DNA from: Emcibacter nanhaiensis
GTDB taxonomy: Bacteria > Pseudomonadota > Alphaproteobacteria > Sphingomonadales > Emcibacteraceae
NCBI RefSeq assembly: GCF_006385175.1
Contig: NZ_VFIY01000005.1
Span: forward strand, 441,501-505,500
Length of the DNA stretch: 64,000 nt
Direction: 5' to 3'
Both the position numbers and the translations under genes were made by a program. Under the pieces are notes generated by a model. It was not told the origin of the DNA and did not search any database. It saw only the letters and a list, made by a program, of their open reading frames with translations. Within the stretch, counting starts at the first letter, position 1. Each line of letters starts with the position of its first letter. Shown piece after piece: positions 35,886-45,085 of the stretch.

Positions 35886-37124
35886 TTAAATCAGTTGCCC
35901 GCAGGCGTGGCCCGAAGCCCAGGCCCACTGGAAGTTATAGCCGCCGAGATGGCCGGTGACATCGACCACTTCACCGATGAAATAAAGCCCGGGCACCTTT
36001 TTGGCTTCAAAGGTTTTTGACGACAGTTCGTCGGTATCGACGCCGCCGACGGTGACCTCGGCGGTGCGGTAGCCCTCGGTGCCGTTGGGCAGCACCTGCC
36101 AGTCGTTGACCATGGCGGCGACGGCCTGCAGCTTCTTGTGGCTAAGGTCGGCGAGCCGGCCGTCAACGCCGGTTTCTTCAACGATGAACTGGGCCAGACG
36201 GCGGGGCAAATGGTCGGTGAGTACCGTGATCAGCTCCTGTTTGGGGGTAGCCTCCTTGGCGTCTTTCAGCAGGGCGAACAGGTCATGGTCCGGCAGCAGG
36301 TTGAGGCGGAGCGGTTCTCCCTCGCGCCAATAGCTGGAAATCTGCAGGATCGCCGGGCCGCTCAGGCCCCGGTGGGTGAACAGCAGTGCTTCGCGGAATT
36401 TGACTTTGCCAAACCGCACCTCGACCTCCTGGGAGACGCCGCTCAGCGCCGCCAGCTTTTCCTTGAGCGGGCCGGAAAAGGTCAGCGGCACCAGACCCGG
36501 CCGCGGCTCGATCACCTTGAGGCCGAACTGGCGGGCGATCCTGTAGCCGAAATTGCTGGCGCCCATTTTCGGGATCGACGGCCCGCCGCAGGCGACGACC
36601 AGCTTGCGGCAGGCATAGGGGCCGCGCGAGGTTGTGAGCCGGAACAGCTCGTCCTTGTGGCTGATCTCGTCGATCTCGGAACTGGTGATAATGGCGACAC
36701 CGGCCCGTTCACATTCCCGGAACAGCATGCCGATAATGTCCTGTGAGCTGTTGTCGCAGAACAGCTGCCCCAAGGTCTTCTCGTGCCATTTGATCTGGTA
36801 GCGGTCGACCAGATTGATGAAATCCTGCGGCCGGTATCGTCGCAGGGCCGAGACGCAGAATCGCGGGTTTTGCGAAATATAGTTTTCCGGCGCGGCATGA
36901 ATGTTGGTGAAATTGCAGCGGCCGCCGCCGGAGATGCGGATTTTTTCCGCCGGTTTTTTGGCATGGTCCAGCACCAGCACCTTGAGGCCGCGTTTGCCGG
37001 CCTCGATGGCGCACATGAGGCCGGCGGCGCCGGCCCCGATGATCAGGACATCAAATGGTTCAGGCTGCACGCCGCTTCGGGCCGCCGGCAGGCTTTCTGG
37101 CTTTGACGAACTTGTTGTTTCCAT
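35886..37124 (-). CDS. BaiN/HI0933-family NAD(P)/FAD-dependent oxidoreductase
   Basis: 412 residues. The dinucleotide motif DVLIIGAGAAGLMCAIEAGKRG (about 25-47) is followed by AKKPAEKIRISGGGRCNFTN, the hallmark of the HI0933 (YhiN/BaiN) flavoprotein family. CGGPSIPKMGASNFGYRIA and the C-terminal GEVVDVTGHLGGYNFQWAWASG are conserved. The function in most bacteria is unknown; BaiN proper acts on bile acids. The ATG at 37124 overlaps the helicase gene by 65 bases. A GTG at 37070 would overlap by only 11 and removes a poorly conserved 18-residue extension; neither has a clear ribosome site, so the start is open. Confidence 0.87.
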   Translation of the reverse strand: METTSSSKPESLPAARSGVQPEPFDVLIIGAGAAGLMCAIEAGKRGLKVLVLDHAKKPAEKIRISGGGRCNFTNIHAAPENYISQNPRFCVSALRRYRPQDFINLVDRYQIKWHEKTLGQLFCDNSSQDIIGMLFRECERAGVAIITSSEIDEISHKDELFRLTTSRGPYACRKLVVACGGPSIPKMGASNFGYRIARQFGLKVIEPRPGLVPLTFSGPLKEKLAALSGVSQEVEVRFGKVKFREALLFTHRGLSGPAILQISSYWREGEPLRLNLLPDHDLFALLKDAKEATPKQELITVLTDHLPRRLAQFIVEETGVDGRLADLSHKKLQAVAAMVNDWQVLPNGTEGYRTAEVTVGGVDTDELSSKTFEAKKVPGLYFIGEVVDVTGHLGGYNFQWAWASGHACGQLI

Positions 37125-38463
37125 TGGCGTTCGAATTCTTTTTGGGGCCAGAAGGTTTGCTGCCCGGTTTTACCCGCCGGCTTTCACCAAACTCTTTTTT
37201 CGGTCCCCGCGGTTTACGTGATTTGTAGGATTTCTGCCCCGGCTTGCCTGACGGGCGTCCGCCGGTCCGGCGTCCACCCTTGTAGCCGCGGCCGACTTTT
37301 TCTTCCTTCACCTCGACGTGGAAGGCATGGTCGGCGTCCACCTCGATTTTCTGATCGATCTGTTTCTCGATCAGCCGCAGCAGGCCTTTGTCTTTGCCGT
37401 CGCAGAAGGAAATGGCCTGGCCGCGCTCGCCGTTGCGGCCGGTCCGGCCCACCCGGTGGACATAGTTTTCCGGTTCCATCGGCAGGTCATAGTTGATCAC
37501 CATGTCGATACCCGGCACGTCAATGCCGCGGGCGGCCACATCGGTGGCGACCAGAAATCGCAGGGAGCCGTTCCGGAACCGGCGCAGGATTTTTTCCCGC
37601 ATGGACTGGTGTTTGTCGCCATGAATAGCGGCAACGGTATAGTCCTGCTGAGACAGCGCCCGGGCCAGATTATCCGAGCCGGCCTTTGTTTTGGCGAAGA
37701 TGATCGCCTGCGCAGGATCTTCCTTTTCCAGTACTTCGGTGAGCAGGGCGCGCTTGTTCTGGCCGTCCAGGAACATGACCTTGTGGCTGATGGTGTCGGC
37801 CACGGCGGTCTCCTGCTCCATTTCCACATAGGCGGGATTACGCAGGATCTGCTGGGCCAGCTTTTTCACATTCGGGGTCATGGTGGCGGAAAACAGCACC
37901 GTCTGGTGTTCTTCCGGCAGGTCGGCGGCAATGGCCTTCACATCGTGGATGAAGCCCATGTCCAGCATGCGGTCGGCCTCGTCCAGAATGAAAATTTCAA
38001 TTTCGCTGAGGTTGATGCTGCCGCGTTTCTTATGGTCCAGCAGGCGGCCCGGTGTGGCCACCAGCACATCAACGCCCTGGCGCAGCAGGCCGATCTGTTT
38101 GCCCATGGGGGCGCCGCCGAAAATGGCGGTCTGTTTCAGGCCGAGGCCCCGGTTAAAGGGGAAAATGCTGTCGGCGATCTGCTTGGCCAGTTCCCGGGTC
38201 GGGGCCAGGATCAGGGCGCGCGGGGTGGAGGGCCGGCGCTTGCCGGCAGTTTCGCTGAGCCGCTGCAGGGTCGGCAGGGCGAAGGCCGCAGTCTTGCCGC
38301 CGCCGGTCTGGGCGAGGCCGATCATGTCCCGGCCTTCCAGCAGAAGCGGAATGGCGTTTTCCTGGATCGGGGTCGGGCTTTCGAAGCCTTCCTTGCGGAT
38401 GTTTTTAAGCAAAGGGCCAACAAGGCCCAGATCGGCAAAGGCCGATGTGGTCACTTCAGTCAC
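37060..38463 (-). CDS. rhlE: RhlE-type DEAD-box RNA helicase
   Basis: 467 residues. The helicase core (about 1-375) has the Q motif [14 protein letters not shown], motif [25 protein letters not shown] in [16 protein letters not shown] in LFSATMTPN, and [13 protein letters not shown]. The C-terminal 90 residues are very basic (Lys/Arg/Gly/Pro) and should bind RNA. The start is GTG 38463 with AAGGA six bases upstream; the longer frame is not conserved-looking. Such helicases unwind structured RNA in ribosome assembly, decay and cold adaptation. Upstream lies a terminator-like leader listed separately. Confidence 0.9.
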   Translation of the reverse strand: MTEVTTSAFADLGLVGPLLKNIRKEGFESPTPIQENAIPLLLEGRDMIGLAQTGGGKTAAFALPTLQRLSETAGKRRPSTPRALILAPTRELAKQIADSIFPFNRGLGLKQTAIFGGAPMGKQIGLLRQGVDVLVATPGRLLDHKKRGSINLSEIEIFILDEADRMLDMGFIHDVKAIAADLPEEHQTVLFSATMTPNVKKLAQQILRNPAYVEMEQETAVADTISHKVMFLDGQNKRALLTEVLEKEDPAQAIIFAKTKAGSDNLARALSQQDYTVAAIHGDKHQSMREKILRRFRNGSLRFLVATDVAARGIDVPGIDMVINYDLPMEPENYVHRVGRTGRNGERGQAISFCDGKDKGLLRLIEKQIDQKIEVDADHAFHVEVKEEKVGRGYKGGRRTGGRPSGKPGQKSYKSRKPRGPKKEFGESRRVKPGSKPSGPKKNSNANGNNKFVKARKPAGGPKRRAA

Positions 38464-38570
38464 GGAGTATCCTTTCGCGTGCGTTATGCCGGTGGTCCGG
38501 CTTTGTTCCGCGATGATACCCAATGAACTAGACTGGTCTGGCAGGCTGGGCCTGCTTTCACGGCGGACGT

Positions 38571-38613
38571 AAAAAAGGCCGTGCCCTTAACAGCACGGCG
38601 GTTGCTGCACCAT
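38571..38613 (-). promoter_or_regulatory. candidate transcription attenuator with leader peptide before rhlE
   Basis: On the minus strand an eight-codon frame (38613 to 38587) reads MVQQPPCC and stops with TAA. The stem GCCGTGC (inside the Pro-Cys codons) pairs with GCACGGC just after the stop, with TGTTAAGG as loop and six T residues after it: a complete intrinsic terminator, 108 bases ahead of the helicase start. No other minus-strand gene lies upstream, so the terminator can only act on an rhlE leader or a tiny RNA. Weak point: no ribosome site precedes the ATG, and one promoter-like pair (TTGACT 38639-38634, CATATG 38616-38611) would start transcription after the ATG. Confidence 0.5.
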
Positions 38614-38731
38614 ATGGGCGTTGCGCTGCACAAAGTCAAGGGAATTCGGTACATTGGTGAATATGCAGATTTTATATGGCTTGTGCCCGGGCAAAATTTG
38701 CGGAACAATCCCTGTCGTGTAAGGGGATAAA

Positions 38732-39085
38732 ATGACACGGGAAGAATTTGATCAGTTTTGCGGCAGCCTGAAGGCCAGTGACAATGTGGTGCAGTGGGGC
38801 AACAGCTCGGTGTGGAAGGTGGGCGGCAAGATTTTCGCCATCTGTTCGATCTGGGGCGAGGGTGAGGAGCAGAAGATCAGCTTCAAATGTTCCGACCTGG
38901 CTTATGAAGTGCTGTGCGAACAGGACGGCATCGTCCCGGCCCCCTATCTCGCCCGGGCCAAATGGGTCCAGCTTGTCGATGCTGCTGCCATGACTGACGA
39001 GGATATCCGCCTGCACATCACGGACGCCTATGACATCATCAGGGCCAAACTGACAAAGGCCCAGCGGTCAGAGCTGGGCCTTTGA
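38732..39085 (+). CDS. MmcQ/YjbR family protein
   Basis: 117 residues, the usual length of the MmcQ/YjbR fold, related to the DNA-binding winged domain of CyaY-like proteins. [27 protein letters not shown] is the central sheet, and [15 protein letters not shown] is the conserved PxxxxxxWV block. The role is unknown. AAGGGGATAAA precedes the ATG. Its last codons and stop form half of a perfect 12-bp hairpin. Confidence 0.85.
   Translation: MTREEFDQFCGSLKASDNVVQWGNSSVWKVGGKIFAICSIWGEGEEQKISFKCSDLAYEVLCEQDGIVPAPYLARAKWVQLVDAAAMTDEDIRLHITDAYDIIRAKLTKAQRSELGL
39054..39084. terminator. 12-bp hairpin overlapping the yjbR stop codon
   Basis: CAAAGGCCCAGC (39054-39065), seven-base loop, GCTGGGCCTTTG (39073-39084). 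The perfect stem lies in the coding end and covers part of the stop codon. No long T-run follows on either strand, so it may be a weak two-way terminator or a 3'-end stabiliser between the convergent yjbR and DUF885 genes. Confidence 0.55.
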
Positions 39086-39103
39086 AAATGGAGTGACTGA
39101 AGG

Positions 39104-40855
39104 TCAGCTTTTCCGGGTCTTGATCCAGTTGTCGACAATATCCTCCAGCACGGAAATCGGTACGGCGCCGTGGCGCAGGATCTCATCATGGAAGGCGCGG
39201 AGGTCGAAATCTTCCCCCAGTGCCTCTTCCGCTCTGGCGCGGAGTTCGCGGATTTTCAGCTCGCCGGTCTTATAGGCCAGCGCCTGGCCCGGCCAGGTGA
39301 TGTAGCGGTCCACCTCGGCGGTGATATTATGCAGGCTGAGGGCGGAATTTTCCGCCATGAAGTCGATGGCCTGCTGGCGGGTCCAGCCGAGATAATGCAT
39401 GCCGGTATCGACCACCAGGCGCAACGCCCGCCACATTTCATAGCTCAGGCGGCCGAAGTTGCTGTAGGGGTCTTCGTAGAAGCCCACTTCCAGGCCGAGC
39501 CGTTCGGCATATAAGCCCCAGCCCTCGACAAACACCGTATAGCCGCCATACCTGCGGAAATTGGGCAGGTCGGTTTCGCTGGCCAGCGCGATCTGCAGGT
39601 GGTGGCCCGGCACCGCCTCATGCAGGGTCAGGCTTTCCAGGGTATACAGCGGCCGGCTGTCGAGCAGCGAGGTATTGACATAATAGAAACCGGCCCGGCT
39701 GCCGTCCGGCGCCCCCGGCATATAATAGGCGGTGGTGGTTTTCTCGGCGATATCAGCCGGGATCACCGCGATGCCGTAAGGCTGGCGCGGCAGGTGGCCG
39801 AACAGCTTGGGCAACTGGCCGTCCATCTTCTTGGCAATGGTGCTGGCCTTGCCGAGAAGCTCTTCCGGCGTCTTGGCGTAAAACTGCGGGTCGGTGCGCA
39901 GGAATTCGATAAATTCCTGGAGGCCGCCGTCGAAGCCTACTTCCTTGATCACATCCATCATCTCGCCGCGGATGCGCTTGACCTCGCTCAGGCCTTTTTC
40001 ATGCACTTCCTGCGGCGTCATGTCGGTGGTGGTATACTGGCGCACCCGGTGCTCGTAATAGGCCTTGCCGTTGGGCCAGTGCAGGGCGCCCACTTGTTTC
40101 ATGCAGTGCGGCTGATAGTCTTCGGTATATAGCTCGTACAGGGCCTGGTAGGCCGGCACCACTTTGTCCATGATGGCTTTTTTCGCTTCCGCCCGCAGTT
40201 CAGCCTGGGTGTCGGCCGGGATCATATCCGGCATCTTCACGAACGGCGCGTAGAGGGCGCTTTTTTCCACATCCTTGACGATATGGGTGGAGATGGAGGT
40301 CTCGTAGCCTTCCATGGAGGCGCAGGCATGGACAAAACCTTCCCTGATGGCCTCTTTCATCACCTCCATGTTCTCCGCGTTAAAGCGGGGATAGGCATTG
40401 AGGCGGGAAATGAAATCCCGGTAATCCTTTTCCTTGGTGAAGCTGAGCAGGCTCGGCAACTGGGCAAAATCCATGTGCCAGCCGCCCCGGTTGGTGATAT
40501 TGAACAGATAGTTTTTGAAGGTGTGAGCCTCAATGTCCCGCTCCACCTCGGTGCGGAACAGCTTGTAATTGAGCTGGTCTTCCGCGCTCAGTTTGGACAG
40601 CTGTATTTTATCCAGCCGGGCGAGGATCTTTTTTGTATGTTCTGCCCGGCGTTCCTCGTCCTTGAGCGAGGCATGGTCCAGCTGGTCGTTATAGCGTTTA
40701 TCCCCGAGATAGCTGGCGTAGGTCGGGAATTCCTTCATGGCATATTCCCAGCTGTCGTCCAGAATCTTGCGGAAGCCTTTGGTTTCATCGGCCTGCACCG
40801 GAAGGGCCAAAGCCCCGGCCAGCAGAACGACCGAGAAGGCGGTCTTCAGTTTCAT
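39104..40855 (-). CDS. exported DUF885 metallopeptidase-like protein (copy 2 of tandem pair)
   Basis: 583 residues with a signal peptide ([22 protein letters not shown]). The DUF885 family is a mostly helical M3/M32-like zinc peptidase relative. [15 protein letters not shown] contains the HExxxGHH metal motif, and [13 protein letters not shown] has the downstream Glu. RPLYTLESL and [20 protein letters not shown] are conserved. It presumably cleaves peptides in the periplasm. It starts 11 bases after the stop of a paralogue with the same layout, so the pair is an operon created by tandem duplication. Confidence 0.85.
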   Translation of the reverse strand: MKLKTAFSVVLLAGALALPVQADETKGFRKILDDSWEYAMKEFPTYASYLGDKRYNDQLDHASLKDEERRAEHTKKILARLDKIQLSKLSAEDQLNYKLFRTEVERDIEAHTFKNYLFNITNRGGWHMDFAQLPSLLSFTKEKDYRDFISRLNAYPRFNAENMEVMKEAIREGFVHACASMEGYETSISTHIVKDVEKSALYAPFVKMPDMIPADTQAELRAEAKKAIMDKVVPAYQALYELYTEDYQPHCMKQVGALHWPNGKAYYEHRVRQYTTTDMTPQEVHEKGLSEVKRIRGEMMDVIKEVGFDGGLQEFIEFLRTDPQFYAKTPEELLGKASTIAKKMDGQLPKLFGHLPRQPYGIAVIPADIAEKTTTAYYMPGAPDGSRAGFYYVNTSLLDSRPLYTLESLTLHEAVPGHHLQIALASETDLPNFRRYGGYTVFVEGWGLYAERLGLEVGFYEDPYSNFGRLSYEMWRALRLVVDTGMHYLGWTRQQAIDFMAENSALSLHNITAEVDRYITWPGQALAYKTGELKIRELRARAEEALGEDFDLRAFHDEILRHGAVPISVLEDIVDNWIKTRKS

Positions 40856-40866
40856 AATTATCCCCT

Positions 40867-42600
40867 TTATTTTTTGCGCTGTTTGGCAATCCAGTCGTCG
40901 ACGATTTCCTCGAGCATGCTGAGCGGCAGGGAGCCGTTGAGCAGGAGCACGTCATGGAAGGCGCGGATATCGAAGTCTTCGCCGAGCGCTTTTTCCGCCC
41001 GGTGGCGCAGTTCCAGCAGTTTCAACTCGCCGATCTTGTAGGACAGGGCCTGAGCCGGCCAGGAAATATAGCGGTCGATCTGGGCCGCGGCCTCGCCTTC
41101 GCTGAGCGCGGTATTATTGACCAGCAGGTCGATGGCTTTCTGGCGGCTCCAGCCCATGGAATGGATGCCGGTGTCGACCACCAGCCGGTAGGCGCGCCAG
41201 ATTTCGTTGCTCAGGCGGCCGAAATCGCTGTAGGGGTCTTCATACATGCCGGCTTCCACGCCCAGCTTTTCCGAATAAAGACCCCAACCTTCCGTATAGG
41301 CATTGTGGTTGAGGGTGCGGCGGAAAGCCGGCACATTTGATTCCATGGCCAGCGCGGTCTGCAGGTGGTGGCCCGGCACGCCCTCATGCAGGCTCAGGGC
41401 GGTCAGGTCGTAAAGCGGCTGTTCGCGCAGGCCCTTAATGCTGAGGAAATAGGTGCCGGGGGTGCGGTTGTCCGGCGGCGGCATATAGAAGGTGCCGCGG
41501 TCCTTTGTGCTTTTGAGGGCAAAGGTGTTACGCGGCAGGGTGCCGAACAGATAGGGCAGTTTGCCGTACATTTTCATGTTGATATAGGAAGCTTTTTCCA
41601 TCAGGTCCTGTTCGCTGGTGGCGTAAAACTGGTCATCAGTACGCAGGAAGGTGAGGAACTCCTTGTAGCTGCCGGTGAAGCCCACTTTTTTGATGATGGC
41701 GTCCATCTCGGCGCGGATGCGTTTGACTTCGCTGAGGCCGAGTTCATGGATCTGCTTCGCCGTCATATCGGTCGTGGTATAGAACCGGATCGCCCAGGCG
41801 TAATAGTCGTCGCCGCCCGGCAGGCTTGAAATACCCGCTTCCTTGCGGCAGTGGGGCATATAGTCTTTGATCCAGAAGTCATAAAGCTCCTGGTAGGCGG
41901 GGATGACTTTCTCGGCGATCAGCTTTTTCGCCTTGGCCGCCAGGTCCTGTTTCAGCTTGTCCGGGAAGGTGGCCGGGAACTTTTTGAACGGTACATAGAG
42001 CGGGCTATCTTCCGGCGTAGCGGTGATATAGTTGCTGATGTTCTTATGATAATCCTGGAAGCTGCCACAATACTGGGTGTAGCCGGCCTTGATGCCTTCG
42101 CGCAGCAGCTCGATATTTTCCCGGTTGAAGCGGGGGTAGTCGTCGAGGCTGACCAGGAACTTATCATAATCCTGCTTGTTCAGGAAGGCCATGTTGGCCG
42201 GAGCTTCGCCAAAATAGCTGAACCAGGCGGAGAGATAGTTGACCGGGAAATATTTGTCCTGGGTCGTGTAGCTTTCCTTTTCCAGCTCCCGCTCATATTG
42301 GAACAGGCGATAGCTGATCTGGTCCTCGGCGGACAATTGATCCATCGGGATTTTGGCCAGTTCGCTCAGCATTTGGTCATTGAACTTCATCCGGCGGTCA
42401 AACCCTGCCGGTGAAAAATCGGCCAGTTTGCCGTCCGGCTTCCAGCCGTCCGGGTCGGTGTGGAAGAAAACCTGTTCTTCGTTGGCTTTCTGCCAGTGTT
42501 TATCGAGAAGCTTGTGGAAGTCTGCGGTGGCGTCGGCCCGGGCAGTGGCCACGGACAGCGCGAAAATCACCAGACTGAAAAGTGTGGTACGGAAAGACAT
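40867..42600 (-). CDS. exported DUF885 metallopeptidase-like protein (copy 1 of tandem pair)
   Basis: 577 residues. The signal peptide is MSFRTTLFSLVIFALSVATARA. It has SLHEGVPGHHLQTAL (HExxxGHH) and YTEGWGLYSEKLG, aligning with its downstream paralogue along the whole length; shared blocks include YDKFLVSLDDYPRFN versus [16 protein letters not shown] chose the ATG at 42600 because GGGGATGAAT precedes it; several in-frame ATGs lie within the 24 bases upstream. First gene of the two-gene unit. Differences in the substrate-side loops suggest different peptide preferences. Confidence 0.85.
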   Translation of the reverse strand: MSFRTTLFSLVIFALSVATARADATADFHKLLDKHWQKANEEQVFFHTDPDGWKPDGKLADFSPAGFDRRMKFNDQMLSELAKIPMDQLSAEDQISYRLFQYERELEKESYTTQDKYFPVNYLSAWFSYFGEAPANMAFLNKQDYDKFLVSLDDYPRFNRENIELLREGIKAGYTQYCGSFQDYHKNISNYITATPEDSPLYVPFKKFPATFPDKLKQDLAAKAKKLIAEKVIPAYQELYDFWIKDYMPHCRKEAGISSLPGGDDYYAWAIRFYTTTDMTAKQIHELGLSEVKRIRAEMDAIIKKVGFTGSYKEFLTFLRTDDQFYATSEQDLMEKASYINMKMYGKLPYLFGTLPRNTFALKSTKDRGTFYMPPPDNRTPGTYFLSIKGLREQPLYDLTALSLHEGVPGHHLQTALAMESNVPAFRRTLNHNAYTEGWGLYSEKLGVEAGMYEDPYSDFGRLSNEIWRAYRLVVDTGIHSMGWSRQKAIDLLVNNTALSEGEAAAQIDRYISWPAQALSYKIGELKLLELRHRAEKALGEDFDIRAFHDVLLLNGSLPLSMLEEIVDDWIAKQRKK

Positions 42601-42841
42601 ATTCATCCCCATGTGTGTTATCATGTGTGTATGGTTAATTCAAAGCGCCACCATACTGGACTATGGGAAAATTGTATACGATTTTGAGTCTGAAATTTTT
42701 GGGAAATTTTGCGGGAATTTTTCGGCACTGGCCAAAAGATTTATTGCCTTGGCCGGGGGAATGGGATAAATACCTTACTCGTGAGTAACATTTTGCAGCA
42801 GGGCAGGCCCCTGTGGGCGCAAGAGGGACCTTGGACGAGAC

Positions 42842-44992
42842 ATGAGCGAGACGAAAAACACCAAAGGCATTACCGACTGGCAGGAACTGGTGACGAAGGA
42901 ACTGCGCGGCAAGACCGCCGATGACATCGTCTGGCATACGCCGGAAGGCATTGACGTCAAGGCGCTTTATACATCGGAAGACCTCAGGGACATCCCCTAT
43001 CTGGCCGACGACCAGACCTTCCTGCCCGGTTTCGCTCCCTATACCCGCGGCGTGCGCGCCAGCATGTATGCGGGCCGGCCCTGGACCGTGCGCCAGTATG
43101 CCGGTTTCTCCACCGCCGAGGAATCCAACGCCTTTTACCGCCGCAACCTGGCCGCCGGCCAGAAGGGCCTGTCGGTCGCGTTCGACCTCGCCACCCACCG
43201 CGGCTATGACAGCGATCATCCGCGGGTGGTCGGTGACGTGGGCAAGGCCGGGGTGGCCATCGACTCGGTCGAGGACATGAAAATCCTGTTCGACCAGATC
43301 CCGCTTGATGAAATGTCCGTCTCCATGACCATGAACGGCGCGGTCATTCCCTGCATGGCCTTCTATATTGTTGCCGCCGAGGAACAGGACGTGAAACCGG
43401 AACAGCTCTCCGGCACCATCCAGAATGACATCCTCAAGGAATTCATGGTCCGCAACACCTATATTTACCCGCCGGAACCCAGCATGCGCATCATCGGCGA
43501 CATCATCGAATATACCTCTACCAAAATGCCGCGCTTCAACAGCATCTCCATTTCCGGCTATCACATGCAGGAAGCGGGCGCGACCCAGCTGCAGGAACTG
43601 GCTTTTACCCTGGCCGACGGCATGGAATATGTCCGCGCCGCCACGGCCAAGGGCCTGGATGTGGACGCCTTCGCCCCGCGCTTGAGCTTCTTCTTCGCCA
43701 TCGGCATGAATTTCTTCATGGAAGTGGCCAAGCTGCGCGCCGCCCGCACCATCTGGGCCCAGATCATGGAAAATTTCGGCGCCAAGAACCCGAAAAGCCT
43801 GATGTTGCGCACCCACTGCCAGACCTCTGGCGTGTCGCTGACCGAGAAAGACCCCTACAACAATGTAATCCGCACCACGGTGGAAGCTATGGCCGCGGCG
43901 CTCGGCGGGACGCAAAGCCTGCACACCAATGCGCTGGATGAAGCCATCGCTCTGCCGACTGACTTTTCCGCCCGCATCGCCCGCAACACCCAGCTGGTGC
44001 TGCAGGAGGAAACCGGCATCTGTAATGTGGTCGATCCCTTGGGCGGCTCCTATTACATCGAAAGCCTGACCAATGAGCTGGTGCAGGAAGCCTGGAAGCT
44101 GATCTGGGAAGTTGAGGAAATGGGCGGCATGACCAAAGCGGTCGAGGCCGGGCTGCCGAAAATGAAGATCGAGGAAGCCGCCGCCCGCAAGCAGGCCCGC
44201 ATTGACAAGGGCGAGGAAGTGGTGGTCGGTGTCAACAAATACCAGCTGGCCAAGGAAGACCCGATCGAAATCCTCGATGTGGATAATGCCGCTGTGCGCG
44301 AGGCCCAGATCGCAAGGCTCGAGAAAATGCGCAGCACTCGCGACGAAGCCAAATGCCAGGCCGCGCTCGAGGCCTTGACAGAAGCGGCCAAAAGCGGCGA
44401 AAATCTGCTGGAAAAAGCCGTGGACGCCGCCCGCGCCCGCGCCTCACTCGGGGAGATTTCAGACGCCATGGAAAAAATCTTCGGCCGCCATAAAGCGGAA
44501 GTGCGCTCCATCTCCGGGGTATACGGTTCCGCCTACGAAGGGGATGAAGGCTTCAAGGCCATCCAGGAGCGGGTTGAGCAGTTCGCCAAACGCGAAGGCC
44601 GCCGCCCGCGCATGATGGTGGTGAAAATGGGCCAGGACGGCCATGACCGCGGCGCCAAGGTGGTGGCGACCGCCTTTGCCGACATCGGCTTTGACGTCGA
44701 CGTGGGGCCTCTGTTCCAGACCCCCGAGGAGGCCGCCCGCCAGGCGATCGAAAATGACGTGCATATCATCGGTGTCTCCAGCCTGGCCGCCGGGCACAAG
44801 ACCCTGGTGCCGGCCCTGATTGCCGAACTGAAAAAAGAAGGCGCGGAAGATATCCTGGTCTCCTGCGGTGGCGTGATCCCGCAGCAGGATTACGATTTCC
44901 TCTACAAGGCCGGCTGCGCCGCCATCTTCGGCCCCGGCACTAACATCCCCAAAGCCGCCGGCGAAATCCTCGACAAGCTGGAAGGGAAGTAA
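42842..44992 (+). CDS. mcm: methylmalonyl-CoA mutase
   Basis: 716 residues, a full-length single-chain (homodimer type) AdoCbl mutase that interconverts (R)-methylmalonyl-CoA and succinyl-CoA. The long N-terminal arm ([30 protein letters not shown]) is present. [17 protein letters not shown] holds the active-site Tyr that separates it from Ecm (YSGHS), and [15 protein letters not shown] is the Tyr-His pair region. The C-terminal B12 domain has [11 protein letters not shown] (base-off DxHxxG) and [11 protein letters not shown]. It closes the ethylmalonyl-CoA route and propionyl-CoA use. No small subunit is beside it, as expected for this type. Confidence 0.95.
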   Translation: MSETKNTKGITDWQELVTKELRGKTADDIVWHTPEGIDVKALYTSEDLRDIPYLADDQTFLPGFAPYTRGVRASMYAGRPWTVRQYAGFSTAEESNAFYRRNLAAGQKGLSVAFDLATHRGYDSDHPRVVGDVGKAGVAIDSVEDMKILFDQIPLDEMSVSMTMNGAVIPCMAFYIVAAEEQDVKPEQLSGTIQNDILKEFMVRNTYIYPPEPSMRIIGDIIEYTSTKMPRFNSISISGYHMQEAGATQLQELAFTLADGMEYVRAATAKGLDVDAFAPRLSFFFAIGMNFFMEVAKLRAARTIWAQIMENFGAKNPKSLMLRTHCQTSGVSLTEKDPYNNVIRTTVEAMAAALGGTQSLHTNALDEAIALPTDFSARIARNTQLVLQEETGICNVVDPLGGSYYIESLTNELVQEAWKLIWEVEEMGGMTKAVEAGLPKMKIEEAAARKQARIDKGEEVVVGVNKYQLAKEDPIEILDVDNAAVREAQIARLEKMRSTRDEAKCQAALEALTEAAKSGENLLEKAVDAARARASLGEISDAMEKIFGRHKAEVRSISGVYGSAYEGDEGFKAIQERVEQFAKREGRRPRMMVVKMGQDGHDRGAKVVATAFADIGFDVDVGPLFQTPEEAARQAIENDVHIIGVSSLAAGHKTLVPALIAELKKEGAEDILVSCGGVIPQQDYDFLYKAGCAAIFGPGTNIPKAAGEILDKLEGK

Positions 44993-45014
44993 GCCCGGCT
45001 TTTTAGAAAAAAGG

Positions 45015-45062
45015 TTGTCCCCCTCAATGGTCTGTACTAGGATTTTTGCAATAAACAGACCA
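45015..45062 (+). promoter_or_regulatory. promoter-like pair with spanning inverted repeat
   Basis: TTGTCC (45015-45020) and TAGGAT (45038-45043) are 17 bases apart. An 8-bp perfect inverted repeat, TGGTCTGT (45028-45035) and ACAGACCA (45055-45062), puts one arm in the spacer and the other just past the likely start of transcription, as in a repressor operator. It is upstream of the S9 peptidase gene. Confidence 0.45.
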
Positions 45063-45085
45063 GATAACGATAAGGGGGTATTCGG

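Noticed and set aside
38484-38738. 84-codon minus-strand frame upstream of rhlE
   Set aside because: It would read straight through an intrinsic terminator and overlaps the yjbR start; composition is not protein-like.
42635-43924. 429-codon open frame on the minus strand across the start of mcm
   Set aside because: Antisense to the methylmalonyl-CoA mutase gene, low-complexity composition, no family resemblance.
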